From Streptomyces sp. CB02980 (lineage in GTDB: Bacteria; Actinomycetota; Actinomycetes; Streptomycetales; Streptomycetaceae), in assembly GCF_014451325.2 (NCBI RefSeq), contig NZ_JACSCH020000001.1:1-47384 (forward strand): 47,384 nt of DNA. The letters run 5' to 3'. How positions within the stretch are numbered: position 1 is the first letter of the stretch; the number at the start of each line of letters is the position of its first letter. Position numbers and translations under genes: made by a program. The notes under the pieces are model-generated. The model was not told the DNA's origin and made no database searches. It saw nothing but the letters and a program-made list of their open reading frames with translations. This document shows, piece after piece, positions 23,374 through 31,536 of the stretch.

Positions 23374-23835
23374 GTGAAAGCCCCGATCGAGAACGACCTC
23401 TGCACCCGGATCAGGCGGTCGGAGCAGGCGTTGATGGCGCACCACGAGGCAGTACTGCGTGCCTACGGGCTGACCATGACGCAGTACACCGTGCTGTTGA
23501 TCCTCTCGCGCGAAGGCGGCATGTCCGGCGCCCAACTGGCCCGCTCCTGCGGGGTGACGCAGCAGAGCATGAGCAGCGTGCTGGCCAATATGGAGACCAA
23601 AGAACTGATCCGCCGCGAGACGTCCCCGGTGCACGCCAAGGTGCAGATCGCCACCCTCACCGATGAGGGCCAGACGCTGCTGGACCGCGCCTACCAGGAG
23701 GTGATCGTCCTTGAGCGCGCGCTCACCGACGCGTTCACGCCCTCCGAACACGCCGCACTCTGCGAGCTTCTGGAACGCGCCACCACCGTCCTGGTCCAGC
23801 AGACGCGCCACGCGCCAGCCCCGCCCGCCACCTGA
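23374..23835 (+). CDS. MarR-family transcriptional regulator
   Basis: The frame is open from ATG 23344, but GTG 23374 has GGAGTGGGAG just upstream and removes ten residues unlike the family; this gives 153 residues. The winged helix is clear: LTMTQYTVLLILSREGGMSG, then AQLARSCGVTQQSMSSVLAN (recognition helix), the wing PVHAKVQIATLTDEGQTLLD, and a C-terminal dimerisation helix. MarR proteins release DNA when they bind a small phenolic or electrophilic ligand. The divergent MDR oxidoreductase is the obvious target, through the TTGACTCAG operator pair. Confidence 0.92.
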   Translation: MKAPIENDLCTRIRRSEQALMAHHEAVLRAYGLTMTQYTVLLILSREGGMSGAQLARSCGVTQQSMSSVLANMETKELIRRETSPVHAKVQIATLTDEGQTLLDRAYQEVIVLERALTDAFTPSEHAALCELLERATTVLVQQTRHAPAPPAT

Positions 23836-23907
23836 GCCCGAGGCCGCCACACCGCGCGAGCCCCATCACCGCGTACCCGCTCTGGAAGGTCGGTCACCCC
23901 GCCTGCG

Positions 23908-25075
23908 ATGCCTGCCTGTTCTGCCGTGCCCGTGGTACTGACCGCCGCCGAGCGCCACCATCTGAAGAAGATGGCCTACGGCCACAAGACCCCGCATCAG
24001 GCTCGGCAGCGGGCAACCATCGTGCTGCTGGCGGCCCGGGGGCGCCCCAATGCCCGGATAGCCTCGCAGACGCGGATCCACGTGGACACGGTACGCACCT
24101 GGCGGGGCCGGTTCATCGCCGGCGGCCTGCCCGCCCTGTCCGACCGCAGGCGCTCGGGCAGGCCGCCCTCGTTCACCCCGCTGCACGACGCCGAGGTCAA
24201 GGCGCTGGCCTGCCAGTTACCCGCCGAGAGCGGGACACCGCTCTCGCGCTGGTCGTGCCCGGAACTTGCCCTCGAGGTGGCCGCCCGGGCCATCGCCCCG
24301 GCCATATCGGCTTCCACAGTGCGCCGCTGGCTCAAGGCCGACGCGATCAAGCCCTGGCAGCACCGGTCCTGGATCTTCATCCGCGACCCCAACTTCCCGA
24401 CAAAGGCCGCCCGCGTGCTGGACCTGTAGGCCGTGTCTTCGACGGCGAACCCCTGGGCAACGACGAGTACGTCATCTCGAGCGACGAGAAGACTTCCATC
24501 CAGGCCCGCTGCCGCTGCCATCCTGCCCTGGCGCCAGGGCAGGCCCGGGCGATGCGCGTCAACCACGAGTACGGCCGTGGCGGCGCGCTGGCCTACCTGG
24601 CCGCCTACGACGTCCACCGCGCGAAGGTCTTCGGCCGATGCGAGCTGAAGACTGGCATCGTCCCCTTCGTGAACCTGGTCACCCAGGTCATGACCACCAA
24701 GCCCTACGCCTGCGCGAAACGCGTCTTATGGATCGTCGACAACGGCTCCTCCCACCGGGGGAAGAAGGCCATCGATCGTCTGGCCACGGCGTTTCCGAAT
24801 GCGGTCATGGTCCACACCCCCATACACGCCTCCTGGACAAACCAGATCGGAATCTTCTTCTCGATCGTCCAACGCAAGGTCGTTACGCCCAATGACTTCA
24901 CGGACCTGGCGCAGGTCCGGGACCGGCTCCGAGCATTCGAAGACCGCTACAACGCCACGGCACAGCCATTCCAGTGGAAGTTCACCACCTCCGACCTGGA
25001 CGATCTGCTGGCCCGGCTCGACCGGCACACACCCGCCGACCGACAAGAAGAATCCTCCGTCGCCCTGCAGTTTGA
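23908..25075 (+). pseudogene. IS630-family transposase, frameshifted and with catalytic Glu replaced
   Basis: The first part (23908 or GTG 23932 to TAG 24427-24429) has the paired helix-turn-helix domains: VVLTAAERHHLKKMAYGHKT, then RIHVDTVRTWRGRFIAGGLP and the SASTVRRWLKADAIKPWQHR linker. At 24427 one base is missing (ACCTGTA-GGCC), and the DDE domain goes on in another frame: Asp in VISSDEKTSIQAR, Asp in VLWIVDNGSSHRG, but the third position reads NQIGIFFSIVQRKVV where the family has NQ(V/I)E. Two independent lesions, a frameshift and Glu-to-Gly, make it dead. Its usual stop is also gone, so the frame runs on toward the XRE gene. Confidence 0.85.
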
Positions 25076-25110
25076 TCAACCCCCGAAGGACTTCCGGAGT
25101 CGACCACTTA
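25076..25110 (+). repeat. IS630-type right end
   Basis: CCCCGAAGGACTTCCGGAGT just behind the transposase, matched in inverted orientation at 22117-22150. The matching left end directly before 23908 was not found. The stretch from here to 25385 holds no other gene. Confidence 0.55.
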
Positions 25111-25385
25111 CAGCGAAGTCGCTCGTCATTACCCTGCCGGGACGTCTCGGCGGCGGCCTGCTGAAGGCGTTCGCGCGCGGCAGGGAGGACGCCCTTGCCC
25201 CAGGCGCTCTGTTCCTTGAGCTGCTGGGAGCCGGCCTCGAAGTTGATCTTCACCGAGCGGCAAATTGCGCGGTCACAATCCGTTTCTGGCCGCCGCCGGC
25301 CCCTACGGCACGGCGCGTGATCATCAGCCGGTGCTCCGTGCCAACCTGGCGTACGCAGTGGTCTGGAGCCGGAGGTAGACCGCCC

Positions 25386-26264
25386 GTGACGGCGAACAAC
25401 GACCCTACCGTCAGGCAACGGCGTCTGGAAGCGGAGCTGCGCCGGCTCCGCATGGCCAGCGGCATGACCGGCACGCAGGTGGCGGCGCACCTGCTGATCT
25501 CTCAGCCCAAGGTGAGTCACATGGAGACCGGCCGCCGTGCCGTCAGCCCCCGCGACGTGCGCGACCTGTGCAAGCTCTACGGCGTCACCGACCAGAATGT
25601 CGTCGACTCCCTGACGGAGGTCGCCAGGGAGTCGAGCCGACAGGGCTGGTGGCACGCCTACGGCGACATTCCCCACAGCGTCTACATCGACCTGGAAACG
25701 GCAGCCGCCTCCATCCATACCTACGAGTCCATGGTGATCCCGGCTCTGCTGCAGACTCCCGCCTACGCGGCCGCGGTCATTGAGGAAACGATCCCCCTGC
25801 TCACGGTCGAGCAGGCCGCCGCGCGACTGAAGGTGCGACTTCGCCGTCAGCACCGGCTCTACGACCCCGCCCGGCCCTTGAGTCTGTGGGTCGTCCTGGA
25901 CGAGTCAGCCCTACGGCGCGTCGTCGGCAGCCGGGAGACCCTGCGTGAGCAAGTGGAACACCTGCACACGCTGAGCACCGAGCCGCACATCACCGTCCAG
26001 GTCCTCCCCCACATCGCGGGCGCCCACCCGGGCCTCTTGGGGCAGTTCTCCGTCCTGGAGTTCCGCGACAGCCGTCAGACAGTGGTGTATCTGGAGAGGT
26101 TCACCAGCGGCCTCTGCCTGGAACGGCCGGCCGACGTGCAGCAGTACAACGCGATGTACGCCCGCATGCAGAATCAGGCCCTCAGCCCGGACCACACCCG
26201 GCACTTCATCACCGAAGCCATCAAGCTCCGCCCGTCCGGGTGGCTGACCACCGCCGGACGGTAA
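25386..26264 (+). CDS. XRE-family regulator with DUF5753 domain
   Basis: GTG 25386, with GGAGGTAG 11 bases upstream, gives 292 residues; the open frame further upstream belongs to the IS630 relic. Residues about 10-70 form a helix-turn-helix (LEAELRRLRMASGMTGTQVA, then HLLISQPKVSHMETGRRAVS), followed by LCKLYGVTDQ. The rest is DUF5753: YIDLETAAASIHTYESMVIP, ALLQTPAYAAAVIE, LWVVLDESALRRVVGSRETL, and HITVQVLPHIAGAHPGLLGQ. These Streptomyces regulators normally control a neighbouring small DUF397 gene; none is present here, so the partner was lost or lies elsewhere. Confidence 0.93.
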   Translation: MTANNDPTVRQRRLEAELRRLRMASGMTGTQVAAHLLISQPKVSHMETGRRAVSPRDVRDLCKLYGVTDQNVVDSLTEVARESSRQGWWHAYGDIPHSVYIDLETAAASIHTYESMVIPALLQTPAYAAAVIEETIPLLTVEQAAARLKVRLRRQHRLYDPARPLSLWVVLDESALRRVVGSRETLREQVEHLHTLSTEPHITVQVLPHIAGAHPGLLGQFSVLEFRDSRQTVVYLERFTSGLCLERPADVQQYNAMYARMQNQALSPDHTRHFITEAIKLRPSGWLTTAGR

Positions 26265-26394
26265 CGCGCTCGCCGTAAGGCAGTGCGGGGGCGGCCCCGG
26301 CCAAACTGCGTCCCGTCACGGGGACCGGGGCTTGTCCCGCACACCCATTCCGGCACGGGCCAGGAAAGATAGCGTGTCCGTCCAGGGTGTGCGA

Positions 26395-26430
26395 AGGGGC
26401 CCCGATTCCGTTGTCCGGAACGCGGCCCCT
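26395..26430 (-). terminator. Hairpin downstream of the cold-shock gene
   Basis: AGGGGCC-CCGATTCCG (26395-26410) pairs with CGGAACGCGGCCCCT (26416-26430), with two imperfect positions and loop TTGTC. It begins 25 bp beyond the minus-strand stop codon. Confidence 0.65.
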
Positions 26431-26454
26431 GTCCTCACGGCAAGGTAGGGAAGG

Positions 26455-26658
26455 TCAGGCGAGGTTGATGTTCTCCGCCTGGGGGCCCTTCTGGCCCTGG
26501 GTGACGTCGAACGTCACCATCTGGCCCTCCTGAAGCTCACGGAAGCCCGTCGAGTTGATCGCCGAGTAGTGGGCGAAGACGTCCGGGCCGCCGCCGTCCT
26601 GAGCGATGAAGCCGAAACCCTTCTCCGCGTTGAACCACTTCACAGTTCCCGTAGCCAT
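26455..26658 (-). CDS. cspA: Cold-shock protein (CspA family)
   Basis: The 67-residue protein, from ATG 26658 behind GGAAGGCATGAGAT, is a single cold-shock domain of standard size: [20 protein letters not shown] with the RNP1 motif KGFGFI, and the RNP2-like VFAHYSAI (VFVHFS in most members). It ends [13 protein letters not shown]. It binds single-stranded RNA and DNA and acts as an RNA chaperone. It lies downstream of a MerR-type gene, the arrangement usual in Streptomyces, but a hairpin with a TTCG loop at 26749-26769 separates them. Confidence 0.97.
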   Translation of the reverse strand: MATGTVKWFNAEKGFGFIAQDGGGPDVFAHYSAINSTGFRELQEGQMVTFDVTQGQKGPQAENINLA

Positions 26659-26748
26659 ATCTCATGCCTTCCAGTCGATGAACGCCGCCCACACGATGTG
26701 GGAGGCGGAGGTGATCGCCCTGGTTCCTGCGGCACAGCACAGCAAAAC

Positions 26749-26769
26749 GCCCACGCCGAAGGCGTGGGC
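26749..26769 (-). terminator. Intrinsic terminator with TTCG loop between merR-type and csp genes
   Basis: On the minus strand GCCCACGC-C(TTCG)G-CGTGGGC forms a compact stem followed by GTTTTG. It lies 120 bp after the MerR-type stop and 90 bp before the csp start, so csp can be transcribed alone or by read-through. Confidence 0.7.
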
Positions 26770-26889
26770 AGAGGGAACTTCCGAACCACGACAGCTAACG
26801 GGGACGGTACACGTCCGCACACCCCGTCACCAGAAGGGCTCCTCCAAGTGGGAACGGACCCGCCGAGGTACGGCGGGGCGCGCACCGCC

Positions 26890-27228
26890 TCAGGCCGCGG
26901 CCGGCGGGTCGGCCTCTTGGGCGGCGCGGCGGTATTCGGCGTTGATGCGCTGCGCCTCTTCGAGCTGGTCTTCGAGGACGATGATGCGGCAGGCGGCCTC
27001 GATCGGTGTGCCCTGGTCGACCAGTTCGCGGGCGCGGGCGGCGATGCGCAGCTGGTAGCCGGAGTAGCGGCGGTGGCCGCCCTCGGAGCGCAGCGGGGTG
27101 ATCAGACGGGCCTCGCCGATGGCGCGGAGGAATCCCTGTGTGGTGCCGAGCATTTCGGCGGCCCGGCCCATCGTGTAGGCGGGGTAGTCGTCGTCGTCGA
27201 GACGGGCGTACGAGTCGTCTGCTGTCAT
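26890..27228 (-). CDS. MerR-family helix-turn-helix regulator
   Basis: ATG 27228 follows GAGAGGTGCAA, giving 112 residues. The N-terminus is acidic (YARLDDDDYPAYTM), then a MerR-type winged helix: GRAAEMLGTTQGFLRAIGEA, RLITPLRSEGGHRRYSGYQL, and a long C-terminal helix (ARARELVDQGTPIEAACRII, VLEDQLEEAQRIN) for dimerisation. No effector domain follows. This small MerR-like protein is conserved next to cold-shock genes in Streptomyces. A perfect 32-bp palindrome stands 27 bp upstream of the start codon and may be its operator or a structured leader. Confidence 0.93.
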   Translation of the reverse strand: MTADDSYARLDDDDYPAYTMGRAAEMLGTTQGFLRAIGEARLITPLRSEGGHRRYSGYQLRIAARARELVDQGTPIEAACRIIVLEDQLEEAQRINAEYRRAAQEADPPAAA

Positions 27229-27254
27229 TTGCACCTCTCTCTGGAACGCGTGGA

Positions 27255-27286
27255 GGGGCCCTGGTGCCGTACGGCACCAGGGCCCC
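27255..27286. promoter_or_regulatory. 32-bp perfect palindrome upstream of the MerR-type gene
   Basis: GGGGCCCTGGTGCCGT is followed directly by its reverse complement (27271-27286). As DNA it is a candidate operator for a dimeric regulator, possibly the MerR-type protein itself; as RNA it would fold into a very stable hairpin in the 5' leader just before the ribosome binding site. Confidence 0.75.
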
Positions 27287-28202
27287 GAAGGAACTTCTAC
27301 ACCACGTGCCGACCCTGATACCGCGCCGGCCTTCTGTGTCCGCCTACCCAACCCAGTCGCTGTCGGGAGTGCGAGGATCGCGGTTGCTTGACCGGAGACC
27401 ACCTCACTATCGATGTCCTGCGGTACCCGGACTCGAGACTTCCGTCCGGGCGATCCTGATGGTGCTTCGTTCCTCCGTTCTTCCCTCGGTGATCAACTTC
27501 CTACCATCGGGGTACTGCGTACTGCTGACACTGCGTACTGCGTACTGCGGGTGATGCGTACTGCTGAGCGACCTGTGACAGCGTCACTCTTCGGCAGCCA
27601 GCCCCGTGGCCCGTCCTGCATCTGCTCTGGCTTAGAACCCCACTGCCGAACTTCCCGGTGCGCGCGCCCGCAGCCGACGCCTTCACCGAGGTACCACTCA
27701 CTCACTTCACTGCTGGGTACTGCGAACTGCACTTACTGCGGGTACTTCCACTGCGTTAACTGCGGTACTGCTCTCGGCGGCCCCTGATGACTGCGGGCCA
27801 CCCGGTCCGGTCGTCAGCCCCGTCGCCGTCCTGCAACAACCCTGGCTCCGGAACTCCACCACCACACCGTCCTGCGTACTGCAACCACCTGTACTGCGGG
27901 TACTGCTGCCCGGCAGTTCGTCTCTGCCGAGCCCTTCGGTCTCCCTGCGTTACGAGAGAAACCATAACTACATCACTGACGGATGTCTACTTCGGCCATC
28001 ATAGATTTTCATGTAGCCGGCGAGCAGGTAATCGGTCCCGTCCGTGACAAGACAGGCGGGCGGCCGTCCAGACCGCTCGGCAGCCGGCCGCCGGGCCTGA
28101 ACTGCGCAGGGTGCTCTGGGCCGCATCGGCCTGCCGCGTCGCCCCGCCTCCCGGACGGGTCCTGCTGCCGGGGTCCGCCCCGGGAGGAGGGGGTACGCAC
28201 CC
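27287..28202. other. Gene-poor region of about 900 bp with repeated GTACTGC motifs
   Basis: No frame here has convincing coding character; the open frames are Cys/Tyr-rich only because of the repeats. It holds the MerR promoter region on its left, the repeat clusters at 27512-27906, and a sigma factor leader with GGGAGGAGGGGG on its right. Confidence 0.6.
27512..27906. repeat. Three clusters of heptamer GTACTGC
   Basis: Exact GTACTGC occurs at 27512, 27519, 27535, 27542, 27558, 27717, 27755, 27876, 27891 and 27900, with near copies (GAACTGC 27724, TTACTGC 27733) between. In the first cluster the starts are spaced 7, 16, 7, 16, a regular 23-bp unit made of a tandem heptamer pair plus a nine-base spacer. 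Ten copies in 400 bp is far above chance. The function is unknown; protein-binding iterons or a structured RNA are possible. Confidence 0.8.
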
Positions 28203-28470
28203 GTGAACAACGACCCCTTTGGCCAGGGCCCCGACCTGTTCGAGCCCGACCCCGAGCGCCCCGTGCTGGACGCTACGTTCGAAGACTTCTTCCACCGCAA
28301 CAAGACCTTGTTCTTCAAGATCGCGCTCAACCGGCTCGGGGGCCCCGCGACGCCGACGAAGCGCTCAGCGACGCCGCCCTGGTGATGTACCAGAAGTGGG
28401 AACGCATCCAGGTCCACGTGAATCCCGAGGCCATGGCCATGCGGATTCTCAAGCACAAGATCATCGATGG
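28203..28470 (+). pseudogene. ECF-type sigma factor fragment (region 2 only), frameshifted
   Basis: GTG 28203 with GGGAGGAGGGGG upstream starts a frame encoding VLDATFEDFFHRNKTLFFKI and ALNRLGG. One base is missing near 28344; in the next frame RDADEALSDAALVMYQKWER and VNPEAMAMRILKHKIIDGAR complete sigma region 2. Nothing of region 4 follows: at about 28470 the sequence changes into the end of a gene on the other strand. This type of small sigma factor is frequent in Streptomyces. The fragment cannot make a functional sigma factor. Confidence 0.75.
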
Positions 28471-28910
28471 CGCCAGATCTCGAAGCGTCGCTCCATGGCG
28501 TCGGGGCCGGCGTCCCAGTCACGCAGCCACCCGGGGATGAGGTCGGGCAGCTCCGCGGTGAGCAGCTGCGCGACGTCGCGTCCGTTGGGGCCGAGGGCCT
28601 GCCAGGCTTCGGTCTCCTCGATGACGCGGATCTGGTGTGCCAGGAGGCGGTAGGGGTGGTCGCGCTGGGCCCAGTTCCCGGTCTCGCCGAGGGGTTCGAC
28701 GACGAAGAGGCGCGCTGGCCACTGCCAGAGGTCGTTCAGGACCTCGCCGAGGCGGTGGTAGGTGCGGAAGTACGCGAAGTGGGTCTCGTCGTACTACCTG
28801 GTCTTGCAGGGGGTGGGGTGGTCGATCACCTGGCCGACGTGGTCGGCGAGGCTGACCGGAGTGCCGGCTTCGGTACCGCGGGGGACGGTTCCGTCGGGCT
28901 GGGTGGCCAT
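28461..28910 (-). pseudogene. Unrecognised Streptomyces protein with internal stop codon
   Basis: The minus strand reads MATQPDGTVPAGTEAGTPVS, LADHVGQVIDHPTPCKTR, then TAG, and directly on in the same frame YDETHFAYFRTYHRLGEVLN, DLWQWPARLFVVEPLGETGN and WLRDWDAGPDAMERRFEIWR to TGA 28461. Coding quality is high on both sides of the TAG, so a nonsense mutation is likely. The frame has no good start and may begin further upstream. It overlaps the end of the sigma relic tail to tail. No family recognised. Confidence 0.6.
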
Positions 28911-29351
28911 GTAGTAGACGCGGGGCTTGCTCGCGGGGGACCTTCGTGGAGATGCGGCGGAGTCGGAGTTGGAGCCGGGTTGTCGGATCCTCCGACCTCC
29001 CTGGCCCTGAGGTCCGGGGTGGGTGGAGGTGCGCGGAGTCGTCAGAACGGGCGCGCCTGCGGGAGACGCGGAGGCGTCTCCCGGTCGTTCGGGTGTTGAC
29101 CCGGCGGGCCGAATCGGACGCGGTGGGCGGCGGAAGTGCGCGGAGCGGGTCAGCGAATGACGACCGGGCGGTGGAGGTCGCGGTGAAGAAGAGTGACGTG
29201 GTGGCCGCGGCGGCGCAGACGCCTCGCGAGCAGATGGGCCGTGACGCCGGCCCTTTTCCGAACTAAGAACTCGTCCTTGGCTGTACTTCGCGCAGGGCCC
29301 AGGCTGCTTCGCGGTTTCGCCCGTCTACGCCGGTGCCGGGCTGCAACGACT
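28911..29351. other. Region of about 440 bp without a convincing gene
   Basis: The plus-strand frame to 29266 is low-complexity Arg/Ser/Gly. A minus-strand stretch ending near 29150 reads AGVTAHLLARRLRRRGHHVT, which might be the tail of a lost gene, but no start or family could be assigned. Confidence 0.35.
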
Positions 29352-30686
29352 TCATTTGTGGTCGCGCATGACGGTAGGGATCTCGTCGCGGGTCGGGTAG
29401 TTCGGCAGGGGGGCCGGCTTGCCCTGAAGGAACGCAGTGATGACGGCGGCGGCCCGGTCGTTGTTGTCGTCTAGGCCGTTCCACATGTGATGGCCGACTC
29501 CGGGCATGTACTGCGTGCGCTGGATAGCGGGGTCATTGGCGAGGATGGCGGTCGCCCATTGACGGACCTGGGAGGAGCATTCGGCGATCATCAGCATCGC
29601 GGGGGTCCGGGACTGCCTCAGTAGCGGTGCGATGGAGGGCGAGTCCTTGACTGTCTGCTGGACGCGGAGGCTGGCGGCGGGGCTGAAGGAGAAGTTCTGT
29701 GCGGTGTCCTCGCTGGGGATGCGGTGCGCGTCGCGCGCGCAGTAGGCGGATGCGGTGTCGCTGCCGAGGTCTGCGGCGGTGAAGGCGTTGTCGCCTTCGG
29801 CCTGTCCGATCAGTCCGGTGTCGGGGGTGAGGAGTCCGAGTCGCATGAGGCCGAATGCCACGGCGTACCGGGGGACGTGCGTCGATCGCGGTCCGGTCGG
29901 GTTGGGGGCGAGGTCTTGTGCGGATGCTCGGCCCTTGTGCCCGGTGATGTGTGCGGTGGGGCCGTCCATGGGCCCGGGCTCGGCGATGATCGCCCGGTGC
30001 AGGCGTGTGGCGACGCCTGGGTCGGCCAGGGCTCGGGTGAGCACGACTCCGCCCCCGGAGAATCCGAGGATGTCGACCTTGCCCTTGTCCAGACGGTCGA
30101 CGAAGGCGGCGAGGTCACGGACCGCCCTGGAGATCGTGTACTGGTCCATGGGGAGCAGGTCGCTTCGTCCGCCGCCGGCCTGTTCGTAGGCGTAGACGTC
30201 GTAGCCCTGGCGTGCCAGGAGTTGCAGAAAGGTGTGGTCTTGCACCGAGATGCCGCGGATGGGGCCTCCGTGGAGGTACACGAACGGGACGGGATGCCGG
30301 GGGCCGGGGTTCGCAGGCGGGTAGTGATAGACCGCGACCCGGCTGCCCGTGGCCAGGTTCCAGTGCTGAGTGGACACGAACGGCAGCGCGGGCGGATACC
30401 GCCGGGCCGTCGGTGCGGTCGGGATGCAGACCGCCGCCGTCAACGCCGCCGCGACGACCACCGGCAGGAACGGCACGAGCCGCGCCGGCCAGGTGCTGTG
30501 CCGACCCCGCCACAGCGCGAGGACGGTCCCGGTCCCGAGGGTCGTCAACCACGCGGCGAGACCCGAACCCGCCCCGTCCGTGAGTGCGATCAGTGCGAGG
30601 AAGACGACGACCAGCGCCGCAACGGCGGCCAGGGCCAACAGTAGGCGTCCGGTAAAGCGGACGAGACGTATGGCGGACGTGGGCAC
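29352..30686 (-). CDS. Membrane-anchored alpha/beta hydrolase
   Basis: I choose GTG 30686 because GGAGGT stands five bases upstream; the frame is open to GTG 30713, but that lies in the TetR operator. The 444-residue protein begins with three to four hydrophobic segments (LLLALAAVAALVVVFLALIA; LAAWLTTLGTGTVLAL; LVPFLPVVVAAALTAAVCI), then an extracytoplasmic alpha/beta hydrolase domain: FVYLHGGPIRGIS (oxyanion HGGP), YAYEQAGGGRSD, nucleophile VDILGFSGGGVVLTRALADP, and C-terminal His in YMPGVGHHMWNG. HGGP and the overall order resemble proline-iminopeptidase-type S33 enzymes. It is divergent from a TetR regulator. Confidence 0.85.
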   Translation of the reverse strand: MPTSAIRLVRFTGRLLLALAAVAALVVVFLALIALTDGAGSGLAAWLTTLGTGTVLALWRGRHSTWPARLVPFLPVVVAAALTAAVCIPTAPTARRYPPALPFVSTQHWNLATGSRVAVYHYPPANPGPRHPVPFVYLHGGPIRGISVQDHTFLQLLARQGYDVYAYEQAGGGRSDLLPMDQYTISRAVRDLAAFVDRLDKGKVDILGFSGGGVVLTRALADPGVATRLHRAIIAEPGPMDGPTAHITGHKGRASAQDLAPNPTGPRSTHVPRYAVAFGLMRLGLLTPDTGLIGQAEGDNAFTAADLGSDTASAYCARDAHRIPSEDTAQNFSFSPAASLRVQQTVKDSPSIAPLLRQSRTPAMLMIAECSSQVRQWATAILANDPAIQRTQYMPGVGHHMWNGLDDNNDRAAAVITAFLQGKPAPLPNYPTRDEIPTVMRDHK

Positions 30687-30701
30687 GGCGGACCTCCGAC
30701 A

Positions 30702-30724
30702 GTTTTGGAACACTGTTTCAAAAC
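30702..30724. promoter_or_regulatory. TetR-type operator between hydrolase and regulator
   Basis: GTTTTG (30702-30707) and CAAAAC (30719-30724) frame a 23-bp dyad with further symmetry inside (GGAACACTGTTT). It overlaps both start regions and fits autoregulation by the divergent TetR protein. Confidence 0.75.
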
Positions 30725-30754
30725 GACGTTATCAGAGGGGGTAGGCTGCTCACC

Positions 30755-31372
30755 ATGGGTAGGCCCAGAACAAACGACGAGGCCGTCAAAGAGCGGCTTG
30801 TGGAGTGCGCGACCGAGATGCTCGCCACCCGTCCGCGGGAGTCCGTCACGGTCCGCGCCGTGGCCACTGCCGCCGAGGCGTCGACGACGGCGGTGTACTC
30901 CTTGTTCGGCGGTAAGGACGGGTTGATCCGTGCGGTGCGCGACAGAGCCGTCGCCGGCCTGCTCCAGGACCTGTCGGCGGTACAGACCTCCGCGGACTCT
31001 CTCGCCGACCTCTACGCACTGGCCGTGGCCTACCGTCGTTGGGGGCGCGGACACAGTCACCTGTACACAGTGCTGTTCGGTGGTGTGCAGTCCTTCGACC
31101 CGTCGGGAGAGGCCGGTGCCAGTGACCCGATCCGCCCGCTCCTCGCGGCGATCGATCGCGCCTTGACGGCGTCCGTCCTCGCCGGCGAAGCAACGTCGAT
31201 CGCCCTGTCGATCTGGGCTGCCCTGCACGGGCTCGTGACTCTCGAACTCGCCGGGGCCCTCGAAGCCACCACGGCCGAGGCCGCTTTCCGCTCGACGATT
31301 CACGCCACGCTGCGCGGATGGACGACCCCGGAGGTGTTCCGCAGTCTTCGCCAAGCCGAACTCGCCCGGTGA
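30755..31372 (+). CDS. TetR-family regulator of the divergent hydrolase gene
   Basis: The 205-residue protein begins MGRPRTNDEAVKERLVECAT and has the TetR helix-turn-helix VTVRAVATAAEASTTAVYSL followed by FGGKDGLIRAV. The C-terminal ligand domain contains YRRWGRGHSHLYTVLFGGVQ and ALSIWAALHGLVTLELAGAL, the TetR_C_33/WHG-like pattern. The start is 30 bp from the GTTTTG/CAAAAC operator, so it should repress itself and the membrane hydrolase. Confidence 0.93.
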   Translation: MGRPRTNDEAVKERLVECATEMLATRPRESVTVRAVATAAEASTTAVYSLFGGKDGLIRAVRDRAVAGLLQDLSAVQTSADSLADLYALAVAYRRWGRGHSHLYTVLFGGVQSFDPSGEAGASDPIRPLLAAIDRALTASVLAGEATSIALSIWAALHGLVTLELAGALEATTAEAAFRSTIHATLRGWTTPEVFRSLRQAELAR

Positions 31373-31487
31373 CCGGATCAGGGCCGGAATCCAGGCTCTC
31401 CCGACCCTGGCTGAAGCCGTGGTGGGTCGGTGAAGACTGGCTGCGTCAGTGACAACCGACTCCAGTGGTAGGCCAGTTCTGACTCCA

Positions 31488-31534
31488 CTGGGGGTGTCCA
31501 GCCGGACGGCGAGACATCGGCCGGCCACACCCAG
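31488..31534. terminator. Bidirectional hairpin between converging genes
   Basis: CTGGGGGTGTCCAGCCGG (31488-31505) pairs imperfectly with CCGGCCACACCCAG (31521-31534). It separates the TetR gene (plus) from the hydrolase stop at 31537 (minus). Confidence 0.5.
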
Positions 31535-31536
31535 GG

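Noticed and set aside
24255..26264. Single 669-residue ORF joining the IS630 transposase to the XRE regulator
   Set aside because: A chance read-through of the decayed transposase frame; the regulator has its own GTG with GGAGGTAG upstream.
27413..27787. 124-residue Cys/Tyr-rich ORF in the heptamer region
   Set aside because: Its Cys and Tyr residues come from the GTACTGC repeats; no start signal and no protein-like pattern.
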